Shown here: piece by piece, positions 35,398-43,565 of the stretch
How positions within the stretch are numbered: the first letter of the stretch is position 1
How the letters are laid out: every line of letters starts with the position of its first letter
From: Mucilaginibacter sp. SMC90
GTDB taxonomy: Bacteria > Bacteroidota > Bacteroidia > Sphingobacteriales > Sphingobacteriaceae
Reading direction: 5' to 3'
DNA length: 64,000 bases
NCBI RefSeq assembly: GCF_022811725.1
Contig: NZ_CP094527.1
Coordinates: 1,860,001 to 1,924,000 of the forward strand
Program-made: the position numbers and the translations under genes
Notes under the pieces: model-generated
Told to the model about the DNA's origin: nothing
The model's input: the letters and a program-made list of their open reading frames with translations, nothing else
The model's database searches: none

Positions 35398-36198
35398 TTA
35401 CATGCCGGTAGGCGAATAATTGAAATGTTTCTTAAACGCATAAGTAAAATGCGATAGGTTTTCAAATCCTACCTCTGCATAAACATCCGAAGGCTTTCTG
35501 TTTTGTTCCCTGATGCGGTAATGCGCCAGTTCCAGCCGTTTTTGGGTAAGCCATTTTTGAGGGGTAGTATCAAAACTTTTCTTAAAATCCCTCTTAAATG
35601 TAGTAAGGCTGCGCCCTGTTAAGTAGCCAAACTTTTCCATCGGCATATTGAACATGAAGTTTCGCTCCATAAAATTGGTCAGGTCAATTTTGCCCGGCTC
35701 CTGGAAATTGGCCAGTATGCCATCTATATTGCTATCAATTACCCTCAAAATGTTAATAGCTTCTTCAATTTTAAGTGAAGCCAGTTTTTCGGGTAATCCA
35801 TCTTTAAGATCAAAATACGGGATCAATGAAGCCAGGCAGCTTTCCAGTAGTGGATGCTTGCCGAAGTTCCGTATTCCGGGCAAATGCTGCTGGCGTACCT
35901 TAGGAGGGTTTTTGGCATAAAACTCCTTCAATACCGGCGTGGTGAGGTGCATGGCTACGGTTTTATGAGGCAAACCATCTTTAGGATAATTAATCACCGT
36001 GGTTAGCTGGTTCCTGGGGATCAGGAAAATATCACCTGCGCCAAAAATATGTATCGAATCGGCCTGCACTATTTTTGTTTCGCCAGAAATAAACCAGATG
36101 AGCATGTGGTGCTCAAACAACACTTCTGTTCTAAATGGCTTATCCTCAAACAGGGAAAGTTTAATATCAGGGCTTAAATAATGCGTTTTAAATTCCAT
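35398..36198 (-). CDS. AraC family transcriptional regulator
   Basis: The 266-residue protein has an N-terminal cupin-like sensing domain (about 10-110: HHMLIWFISGETKIVQ, IFGAGDIFLIPRNQ) and a C-terminal AraC double helix-turn-helix (about 165-266: MPMEKFGYLTGRSLTTFKRDFKKSF, DVYAEVGFENLSHFTYAFKKHF). It is soluble, with no membrane part. It lies 43 bases downstream of the SDR gene on the same strand and may be co-transcribed with it. Relatives of this kind often control a neighbouring oxidoreductase; that target is inferred. Confidence 0.9.
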   Translation of the reverse strand: MEFKTHYLSPDIKLSLFEDKPFRTEVLFEHHMLIWFISGETKIVQADSIHIFGAGDIFLIPRNQLTTVINYPKDGLPHKTVAMHLTTPVLKEFYAKNPPKVRQQHLPGIRNFGKHPLLESCLASLIPYFDLKDGLPEKLASLKIEEAINILRVIDSNIDGILANFQEPGKIDLTNFMERNFMFNMPMEKFGYLTGRSLTTFKRDFKKSFDTTPQKWLTQKRLELAHYRIREQNRKPSDVYAEVGFENLSHFTYAFKKHFNYSPTGM

Positions 36199-36241
36199 AA
36201 TTCATTAAAGCGGCCAATTAACGATAAAGCTACAATGCATA

Positions 36242-37267
36242 TTAGTTTGCCGCAAATTTTAAGCCCGTCATTTCTTCGCTTAAGGCCCATAGCTTTTGAG
36301 CATTTTCGGCATCAACCGAATAAGGCTTTACTCCGCGTAAGGTAAGTGGCTCATCATATTTATGTTCGATATCTCCCAGGTCCAGGCTTGCCACATCGGC
36401 ATTTTCACAGTAGATGCCACCAATGTTATTAAGCTGCGGACTGGTGGCGCACCACACGGAAGTTGCGGCACCCTGTTCTACAGTTTTAAGCCTGGCTGCC
36501 ACTTCCTGAAAAATATTGCCATCGGCATCAAACATGCCCATTTGCTGAAATAATTCTATTGGTGCAGCCCTGCCCAGATCGGTGCCATTTACAGATCCGG
36601 GATGCAATGAATAAGAACGTACATTGAAATCTTTACCGCGATGATCTAATTCAACAGTAAAAAGGTTGTTGGCTGTTTTTGATTGACCGTAAGCCGATAA
36701 AGTTTCGTAATTGCGGTGAAGAAAATTGGGATCGTCAAAGTTAAAAGGCGAGATCTGGTGACCGAATGAAGATACATTAACTACCCTTGCGCCCTGACCC
36801 TTTTTAAGGGCCGGCCAGAGGCGTGCCGTAAGCTGAAAATGCCCCAGGTGATTAGTAGCCAGTTGCGATTCATAACCGCGGGCGTCGCGCTGAAGGGGTA
36901 CCCACATAATGCCGGCATTATTGATCAAAAGATGCAGCGGTTTTGCTGTTTTAAGGTAATCAACCGCAAAGGCATCAATAGATGCCGGATCCATCAGGTC
37001 CATCACTTTGATATCGACGTTAGGTATCCCTTCCAGGTTGTTTGCCGCTTTGTTGTAGTCACGTGCGGGGACAATAACCTTTGCCCCGGCTGATACTAAT
37101 GCTTTTACGGTTTCTAAGCCAATACCGGCATAACCACCGGTTACTACTGCTGTTTTGCCGGAGAGGTCAATTCCATTAATAACATCAGCGGTGGTTGATT
37201 TGGAGTCAAATCCCGAATTCAGTGGTTTTTGTAATGCGCCATTATAATTATCTTTTATCTGTTCCAT
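36242..37267 (-). CDS. SDR NAD(P)-dependent oxidoreductase, retinol-dehydrogenase-like
   Basis: The 341-residue classical SDR has the cofactor motif TGGYAGIGLETV (about 43-54), NNAGIM (about 115-120), the catalytic serine in NVSSFGHQ and YGQSK (active-site Tyr and Lys), and a C-terminal extension of about 60 residues like the retinol dehydrogenase/WW-oxidoreductase-like group. The substrate is unknown. The minus-strand upstream region has TACTTTTG (37289-37296), a match to the -7 consensus. It is followed by an AraC regulator. Confidence 0.9.
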   Translation of the reverse strand: MEQIKDNYNGALQKPLNSGFDSKSTTADVINGIDLSGKTAVVTGGYAGIGLETVKALVSAGAKVIVPARDYNKAANNLEGIPNVDIKVMDLMDPASIDAFAVDYLKTAKPLHLLINNAGIMWVPLQRDARGYESQLATNHLGHFQLTARLWPALKKGQGARVVNVSSFGHQISPFNFDDPNFLHRNYETLSAYGQSKTANNLFTVELDHRGKDFNVRSYSLHPGSVNGTDLGRAAPIELFQQMGMFDADGNIFQEVAARLKTVEQGAATSVWCATSPQLNNIGGIYCENADVASLDLGDIEHKYDEPLTLRGVKPYSVDAENAQKLWALSEEMTGLKFAAN

Positions 37268-37532
37268 TTTTTTAATGTTTTAATGAAACAAAAGTATAGG
37301 AGGCTGGCTACATCGGTTTTGTTTTAAAGGCCGATGTTTTTTGTTTTAAAGACCATTTTTTAAATTGTATATATGTAACAAAGCAGATACAATTAAATGG
37401 GCTGAAAAGAATGTGCGAGGTAGCAATTGCGGACGGGTGAATTCTTCCCCGGTTCGGGAAAGTTTGTATACGCCTGTTTTACCTGTTTAATGGTAAAAAG
37501 GTTTGTTTGCTGGCGTAAATTGGCTGTAATAT

Positions 37533-37775
37533 TCAGGAGAACGTTTTTCGGTAGCTATACCAGCGAATAACTTTGAGCAATTCCTCTTCTGAAATTGTAC
37601 TGCCTCCCGTTGGCTGAAAAGCCAGTTCTTTATCCAGGATAGTGGCCCGTAGCGGTTGCGGCAAGCCCGGATTGGTTTGCACATCCGGTTCAAATACGCA
37701 TACGCTGCTGCCTGAACCCGGAATTAAAATAACGTCGACCCCATCTATGGAGTTCAGTAAATAATTTTGATCCAT
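37533..37775 (-). CDS. Hypothetical protein, 80 residues
   Basis: ATG at 37775 opens an 80-residue frame with codon use like the neighbouring genes. The product is soluble, with a glycine/serine-rich turn (LIPGSGSSVCVF) and an acidic helix near the end (TISEEELLKVIRWYSY). No family is recognised. A second minus-strand frame (37487-37693) overlaps and looks worse. It lies upstream of the divergent propeller gene. Confidence 0.5.
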   Translation of the reverse strand: MDQNYLLNSIDGVDVILIPGSGSSVCVFEPDVQTNPGLPQPLRATILDKELAFQPTGGSTISEEELLKVIRWYSYRKTFS

Positions 37776-37909
37776 GCTTTATCAGTTGCAAAAAGTGTTC
37801 CTGTTAGCAATTGGTTCAGTATATTTGTTTTAAGGAGAGGTCAATTCTTATGATCGGCTTCATGATGTCTTCAACCGAATTATAAACAGTTCTCCAATCT
37901 GTAAACTCC

Positions 37910-38980
37910 ATGAATAAAACTGCATGCATCAAAGTCTTTAAAGCCGCCATGCTCGGCCCGGGCAAATTGTTTACTTTAAGCATTTTGCTGATAGTTTTTA
38001 CTGCAGCCAGCTGTAAGGCGCAGTCAACGCCATTGCGTTCGCTGCTTGCGCTTTCCAAAAGCGATCACACCCTTTCAATTATTGACCCGGTTACACTAAA
38101 GGTTATAGCCAGTGTTCCTGTAGGTTCAGATCCGCATGAGGTTATTGCTTCGGCAGATGGAAAAACAGCATATGTTTCCATCTATGGGGGCGGGAGCCTG
38201 CACGAGCTTAGCGTGATTGATCTTGTTGCGCAAAAACCTTTACCTGCTCTTGATACCAGGCCGTTGATGGGGCCGCACGGCTTGACATTTGCAGTTGGCA
38301 AAGTGTGGTTTTCGGCCGAAGGGGCTAAAGCTGTAGGCCGCTATGACCCTGCTACAAATAAGTTTGATTGGGCGATGGGAACGGGTCAGGACAGAACGCA
38401 CATGATTTATGTAGCTGCAGATGGAAAAAAGGTGTACACCACAAATGTATCGTCGGCAACGGTGAGCATTTTGGTGGATAGCCCGGCTAAACCGACAGGC
38501 CCTCCCGGTGGTGCTGGGGCTCCGGCACATCATGAATGGGTACAAACCGTTATTCCGGTGGCTAAAAGTTCTGAAGGATTTGATGTATCACCCGATGGCC
38601 GCGAGTTGTGGACCGCCGGCGCTGATGACGGAACTATTTCCATCATCAATATCGCAGCCCAAAAAGTAAGCGATAAAATTGATGCGAAGGCAGTAGGCGC
38701 TAACAGGCTTCAATTTACTCCGGATGGCAAGCGCGTACTGGTTACAAGCCTGCGAACAGGCGACCTGTTTATTTACGATGCAGTATCGCACCAGGAAATA
38801 AAACGTTTGAATACCGGCCGTGGGGCAGCAGGCATCCTGATAGATGATGACGGGTCACGAGCATTTATCGGCTGCACTGCCGATAACTATGTGGCGGTAG
38901 TGGACCTCAAAAAATTAGAGGTGAGCGGACATATCGACATCCGGGGGGCTGATGGTTTGGCCTGGGCAATCAGGCGCTAA
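37910..38980 (+). CDS. YncE-like beta-propeller lipoprotein
   Basis: The 356-residue protein has an N-terminal lipoprotein-type signal (LIVFTAASC). Five or more propeller repeats of the YVTN/YncE/cytochrome-D1-like type follow (HTLSIIDPVTLKVIASVPVG, PHEVIASADGKTAYVSIYG, GRYDPATNKFDW, SEGFDVSPDGRELWTAG, NRLQFTPDGKRVLVTS, GDLFIYDAVSHQEI). It probably sits in the periplasm or outer membrane. Such proteins bind proteins, DNA or small ligands, and the role here is unknown. An internal ATG at 37949 is an alternative start that would still keep the signal. Confidence 0.87.
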   Translation: MNKTACIKVFKAAMLGPGKLFTLSILLIVFTAASCKAQSTPLRSLLALSKSDHTLSIIDPVTLKVIASVPVGSDPHEVIASADGKTAYVSIYGGGSLHELSVIDLVAQKPLPALDTRPLMGPHGLTFAVGKVWFSAEGAKAVGRYDPATNKFDWAMGTGQDRTHMIYVAADGKKVYTTNVSSATVSILVDSPAKPTGPPGGAGAPAHHEWVQTVIPVAKSSEGFDVSPDGRELWTAGADDGTISIINIAAQKVSDKIDAKAVGANRLQFTPDGKRVLVTSLRTGDLFIYDAVSHQEIKRLNTGRGAAGILIDDDGSRAFIGCTADNYVAVVDLKKLEVSGHIDIRGADGLAWAIRR

Positions 38981-39239
38981 TGTTGTAGATAGCTGCGCTG
39001 AAACTCTTGTTTGCAAACACAACCGGTTTAATAAAATATTGAGATCAATGCTGAATGTTTCCTGTTTTTATAAACATTCAAAACCGGTAACAAGGGAGAA
39101 ATTCCACCTTTTGCTGGGCGGAACGTGGTAATGTGTTCGGGTAAACGCAAGCATTCGGGTTGGTTATTGTATCAAGCCTGTTTATTGGTGTTTAAAATAT
39201 TTAGCGGCGGGGTAAGTAGGGGACAGTTAAGTGCTATTT
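38981..39239. other. Intergenic stretch upstream of GH78 gene
   Basis: No gene or RNA recognised. It ends at a short palindrome (39240-39251). Confidence 0.5.
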
Positions 39240-39251
39240 AATATGCATATT
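39240..39251. promoter_or_regulatory. 12-bp palindrome AATATGCATATT upstream of GH78 gene
   Basis: Perfect 12-bp symmetry 35 bases before the GH78 start. It could be an operator, but an AT-rich palindrome of this length also arises by chance. Confidence 0.25.
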
Positions 39252-39286
39252 GCTTTAACCAATTATTTTTTACTGTAAACCCAACT

Positions 39287-42200
39287 ATGATAAAAAATCG
39301 CCTTTTGATGGCCCCATCGGCTGCATTTATTTTATTGCTGTTTTTTTCGTTTACACAAACAAACCTGTATGCTGCTGCAAAAGAAACCAGGATTGTTAAC
39401 CTGCAGGTGGAGTATACAGAGCACCCTATTGGTATTGATGTTAAGCTTCCGAGGTTTAGTTGGCAAATGCTTGCCCCCGAAGGGCTGAGGGGATACACCC
39501 AGTCAGCCTACCAGATCACCGTAAAGGACCCGCAGGGAAAAGTAGTTTGGAATAGCGCCAAAATAAAAAGTGGGGCTGCCCTTGCCGTGGTTTACGCAGG
39601 GACAGCACTTAAAGCCACAACGCGCTATAATTGGACAGTGAATATATGGGATCAAACCGGCGGTGTTTCAACAGCAAGCTCCTGGTTTGAAACCGGGCTG
39701 ATGGACACCGGCATGTCTGCCTGGGATGGCGCGCAATGGATAGGTGGGAACGATAATGACCTGGTGCTTTATGCGCATTACCTGCCGCTGTATAATCTGA
39801 AGTATAAAGTTGCTATTGCTCAGGGCAGCTCAAAGGCAGGTATTGTTTTCGCTGCAAATGATCCGCGTTTAATGGATAGCAACAAAAATATTTTTCAGCT
39901 CGCTAATAAAAAGAACCAGTCATATTTTAAAGTGGAATTGGATATTTCAGGGCTTGAACAGGGAGGTAATGCACGGATCAATGTATATCGTGCCGGATAT
40001 TCGGATAAGGATACTTCAGGCAAGGTTTTCAAGAGCTTCCCGGTAAAAACCACCTTGATTGGCAGCGGCAATAAGAATAAGCCGCATGCTATTCTCATCC
40101 ATAACGAGTTTGGCACACTTACCTTTGCCGTTGATGATGATAATACATTTATAGCTGATGAAAAAAGCGGAACAGCTGTTGCCAAACCGGTGCCTGCAAA
40201 CCGCGGAGTAGTAATAACACTGAACCCGCTGGGGCCGGGGCATGATGTAATCTCTTATGGAATGTTGGGCGAAATAGGTTTCTCTGCAGATCAGGGTCAG
40301 AAAGCAGAATTTTCGGATCTTACCGTATCAAATGCCAGGTCGCCGCGAAATACTTTGTTCAGCGAAAATCTTGAAGGAAATAATTACGACGGGATCTTTA
40401 AAGAAGCTGCAGTTAATTCAGCATCGGGATTAGTGATAAAAAATGGCAAGTATGAAGTGAACGGCGGGAGCGCAGGAGCGTTTGTCCTTGCCGACCCAAG
40501 CCGTAACGCTATGCCTATGCTGCGGTCGGTATTTAATGCCGGTAAAGCAATCTCCAAAGCAAGGCTTTATGTAACTGCAAGGGGGATCTATGAAGTTTAT
40601 CTTAACGGTAAAAGGGTTGGGAATGATTATTATAATCCCGGCCTAACCCAATATAACAAAACACACCTTTACCAAACCTATGATGTAACCGCTATGATAG
40701 GCAAAGGGAAAAATGCTATTGGCGCTATGCTTGGCGAAGGCTGGTGGAGCGGTTTGCTAAGTTATGGCTCCGTTTGGAACCACTTTGGCGACAGGCAATC
40801 ATTGCTGGCCAAACTGGTAATTACTTATGCCGATGGATCAGAGGAAGTGATCAGGACAAACGAAAAAAACTGGAAGTACTTTAACCATGGCGCTGTGGTT
40901 TATAGCAGCCTGGATATGGGCGAGGTTGATGATGCTACACGCGATGCCGCTGTTAAAAACTGGAACACCGTAACTTACAATGATCATGACTGGCAACAGG
41001 CGCGGGAAATCTCTTTAAAAGGAACAACTTATACCGGGGACGAGCGTGATTACGGCGGAAAGAATATTACCCTTGATTTTGACCATATTTTGATGACAGG
41101 GCAGATCGGGACATCTGCCGGGATCTATAAAACGCTTACTGCAAAAGCGATAAAAGAAGTAAGGAAAGGTGTATATGTTTATGATATGGGGCAAAACTTT
41201 GTGGGTGTGCCCAGGATCAGCATTAAAAACGGTGTAGCCGGTAAAAAGCTGACTTTCCGCTATGCCGAGATCCTGTACCCTGATCTCAAAGAATCCGGTA
41301 AAAATGTAGGTATGATCATGACCGAAAATTATCGCGCAGCCTTAAGCCAGGATATTTTTATCATGAAGGATGGAGAGCAGGTATTTCAGCCGCATTTTAC
41401 TTCGCATGGATATCAATATATTGAAATTACCGGTATTGATAGCCCGTTGCCTCTTGATGATGTGCAGGGGCTGGCAATTAGTTCGGTTAAAAAGCTTACA
41501 GCCGATTATGCTACTTCTAATCTCAAGGTTAACAAACTTTGGTCAAACCTGACCTGGTCAAACATTGATAACTTTTTGACCATTCCAACCGATTGCCCGC
41601 AGAGGAATGAGCGGATGGGCTGGTCGGGCGATATCAGTATATTTTCACATACCGCCACTTATGTGTCCAATGCTGATCAGTTTTTGCGCAGGCATATGCT
41701 GGCTATGCGTGATTTACAGACAGAACAGGGCCGGTTTACCGACATTGCCCCTGTTGGCGGCGGCTTTGGCGGTATAATATGGGGAAGCGCAGGCATCACT
41801 GTGGCCTGGGAAACCTATCAGCAATATAATGATGCAGCCCTGCTTGCCGAACATTATGAGGCTATGTGCAGGTACATGGATTATATCGACACAACTATCG
41901 ATCCTAAAACCGGCTTTAGTACCGACGGCGTACTTGGCGATTGGCTTGGCCCGCAATACATGCAGTTGGGCACTGTATTCCCGGTTACGGCTTATCATGT
42001 TTATGATTTGGGCATTATGGCTAAGGTTGCAGCTATCTTAGGCAAAAAAGCTGATGCTGAAAAGTTTAGCAAAAAATATAATGAGCGAAAAGCTTTCTTT
42101 AACAAAACCTTTGTAAATGCCGATAAAAAGGCATTGGGCCTCATTGGCGGCGGCATGTTTGGTGAGCCGGGCAATAAAGAGTTTAAAGTTTCGGATACGC

Positions 42201-42928
42201 AAACTGCCTATGCCACAGGTTTGGCGCTTGGTGTATTCAGTGATGAAAATATCGGCTCTATGGCGAAAAACCTGCAGGCTGCCGTTGAACGGGAAAGTAA
42301 AGACGACCAGGGAATCGTTCGTCCGGCGTATTCGCTTATGACGGGATTTGTAGGGACGGCAGGGATCAGCAAAGCACTCTCTGACCACGGCCATTCAGAC
42401 CTGGCTTATAAACTATTGCAAAATGAGCATTATCCATCCTGGTTATATGCTATTGACCAGGGGGCAACAACAATTTGGGAAAGGCTGAATGGTTATACTG
42501 TAGAAAATGGTTTTGGCGGGAATAACAGTATGAATTCATTTAACCATTACTCGTTTGGCGCTATCGGGCAATGGATGCTGGCTTATTCTCTCGGTATCCA
42601 GCGCGATGAACCTGGTTTTAAGAAATTTATTCTGCAGCCCGAACCTGATCCAACCGGAAAAATGACCTGGGCTAAAGGATCTTATGATTCGCCATATGGA
42701 AAAATAAGCAGCAGCTGGTCGGTAAGTGGAAAAACATTGACTTATAATGCTACAGTTCCGGCAAATACTACGGCTACCCTGTTTTTGCCGGCAACTGCTG
42801 TTAAGCAGGTAACCGAAGGCGGTAAACCTGTTGCCGGAGTAAGAGGCATCAGTTTTATAAGGTTTGAGGGAAATAAAGCAGTTTACCGTTTGGCAGCAGG
42901 TGCTTACCAGTTTAAATCAAAACTGTAA
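39287..42928 (+). CDS. Glycoside hydrolase family 78 alpha-L-rhamnosidase, secreted
   Basis: The 1213-residue protein has a signal peptide (ends NLYAAA). An N-terminal Fn3-like domain (about 35-140: VNLQVEYTEHPIGIDVKLPRFSW) follows, then an inserted beta-rich region (about 150-355) that looks like a LamG/concanavalin-type sandwich, the bacterial rhamnosidase N domain (about 430-570: ARLYVTARGIYEVYLNGKRVG), the (alpha/alpha)6 catalytic domain and a C-terminal sandwich. The family's conserved acids are present: E775 in DCPQRNERMGW and E1065 in GATTIWERLNGY. It should release L-rhamnose from plant glycans or glycosides. It stands alone, without a SusCD pair next to it. Confidence 0.93.
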   Translation: MIKNRLLMAPSAAFILLLFFSFTQTNLYAAAKETRIVNLQVEYTEHPIGIDVKLPRFSWQMLAPEGLRGYTQSAYQITVKDPQGKVVWNSAKIKSGAALAVVYAGTALKATTRYNWTVNIWDQTGGVSTASSWFETGLMDTGMSAWDGAQWIGGNDNDLVLYAHYLPLYNLKYKVAIAQGSSKAGIVFAANDPRLMDSNKNIFQLANKKNQSYFKVELDISGLEQGGNARINVYRAGYSDKDTSGKVFKSFPVKTTLIGSGNKNKPHAILIHNEFGTLTFAVDDDNTFIADEKSGTAVAKPVPANRGVVITLNPLGPGHDVISYGMLGEIGFSADQGQKAEFSDLTVSNARSPRNTLFSENLEGNNYDGIFKEAAVNSASGLVIKNGKYEVNGGSAGAFVLADPSRNAMPMLRSVFNAGKAISKARLYVTARGIYEVYLNGKRVGNDYYNPGLTQYNKTHLYQTYDVTAMIGKGKNAIGAMLGEGWWSGLLSYGSVWNHFGDRQSLLAKLVITYADGSEEVIRTNEKNWKYFNHGAVVYSSLDMGEVDDATRDAAVKNWNTVTYNDHDWQQAREISLKGTTYTGDERDYGGKNITLDFDHILMTGQIGTSAGIYKTLTAKAIKEVRKGVYVYDMGQNFVGVPRISIKNGVAGKKLTFRYAEILYPDLKESGKNVGMIMTENYRAALSQDIFIMKDGEQVFQPHFTSHGYQYIEITGIDSPLPLDDVQGLAISSVKKLTADYATSNLKVNKLWSNLTWSNIDNFLTIPTDCPQRNERMGWSGDISIFSHTATYVSNADQFLRRHMLAMRDLQTEQGRFTDIAPVGGGFGGIIWGSAGITVAWETYQQYNDAALLAEHYEAMCRYMDYIDTTIDPKTGFSTDGVLGDWLGPQYMQLGTVFPVTAYHVYDLGIMAKVAAILGKKADAEKFSKKYNERKAFFNKTFVNADKKALGLIGGGMFGEPGNKEFKVSDTQTAYATGLALGVFSDENIGSMAKNLQAAVERESKDDQGIVRPAYSLMTGFVGTAGISKALSDHGHSDLAYKLLQNEHYPSWLYAIDQGATTIWERLNGYTVENGFGGNNSMNSFNHYSFGAIGQWMLAYSLGIQRDEPGFKKFILQPEPDPTGKMTWAKGSYDSPYGKISSSWSVSGKTLTYNATVPANTTATLFLPATAVKQVTEGGKPVAGVRGISFIRFEGNKAVYRLAAGAYQFKSKL

Positions 42929-42948
42929 CGCTGAGTTAAAGGGATTTC

Positions 42949-42985
42949 GGAAGTATTAATTACAATTATTGTAATCAATACTTCC
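42949..42985. terminator. Bidirectional terminator hairpin between convergent genes
   Basis: GGAAGTATT (42949-42957) pairs with AATACTTCC (42977-42985). An inner AT-rich stem extends it. It sits between the stops of the GH78 and cupin genes and can serve both strands. Confidence 0.65.
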
Positions 42986-43001
42986 AAAATTGCTGATTGA
43001 A

Positions 43002-43412
43002 TCACTTGATCAACGTAACAAGCGGCTTACCTTTTTCAACAATATAAGTAGCAAGCTCACTCGCTTTGGTTGTACCCACGTTTTTTACCGAATGCACGGT
43101 TCCGTAGGGGATAAATAAAACCCCGCCGGCTTTGAGTGTTACGGGTGCTTTACCCTCCACCTGGTATTCCAATATCCCTTCAAGTACATAAATAATTTCT
43201 TCGCCGGGGTGTTTATGCTGCGGATAGGCTTGTCCTTTTTCAACATCTACACGTACCTGTATCATTTCGCGGCCGGGGCTACTGAGGTCATGCCGCTGCA
43301 ACTCTGTACGGCCGCCTGGTTTTTGCTGGGCCACAACAGCACAAGGAAGAGTAAAAACTCCAAGGGCGGCAATAATGATGGCAGTAGCCAGTTTGTTTTT
43401 ATTAGTTTTCAT
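43002..43412 (-). CDS. Secreted cupin domain protein
   Basis: The 136-residue protein has a signal peptide (ends PCAVVAQQ) and one cupin-2 barrel. The metal-binding pattern is visible as HKHPGEEIIYVLEG (about 72-85: His, His, Glu) and the later His in PYGTVHSVKNVG. Such periplasmic single-domain cupins bind or isomerise small molecules; the ligand is unknown. It lies on the same strand as the TonB-type barrel gene, 153 bases apart. Confidence 0.88.
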   Translation of the reverse strand: MKTNKNKLATAIIIAALGVFTLPCAVVAQQKPGGRTELQRHDLSSPGREMIQVRVDVEKGQAYPQHKHPGEEIIYVLEGILEYQVEGKAPVTLKAGGVLFIPYGTVHSVKNVGTTKASELATYIVEKGKPLVTLIK

Positions 43413-43565
43413 AGCTTTTGGTTTTAATTTTTAGTAAAGCTACAGTTCAAAACAGCCCTCTCAATAACAGCAAATTAATGAAGTGGACTAAATCATCCTC
43501 CAAACAGACAATCACAATCCCGAAATAGTCGGGGTATTAAATGCGTACCTGATATCCTGAGTTTA

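Noticed and set aside
37487-37693. Second minus-strand frame overlapping the 80-residue hypothetical gene
   Set aside because: Arginine- and cysteine-rich composition is typical of a wrong frame; the frame at 37533-37775 has better codon use.
37816-38058. Minus-strand frame of 80 codons overlapping the start of the YncE-like gene
   Set aside because: Most of it is antisense to the signal-peptide region of a clear gene; only the last 31 codons (from an ATG at 37911) are outside it and they show no family.
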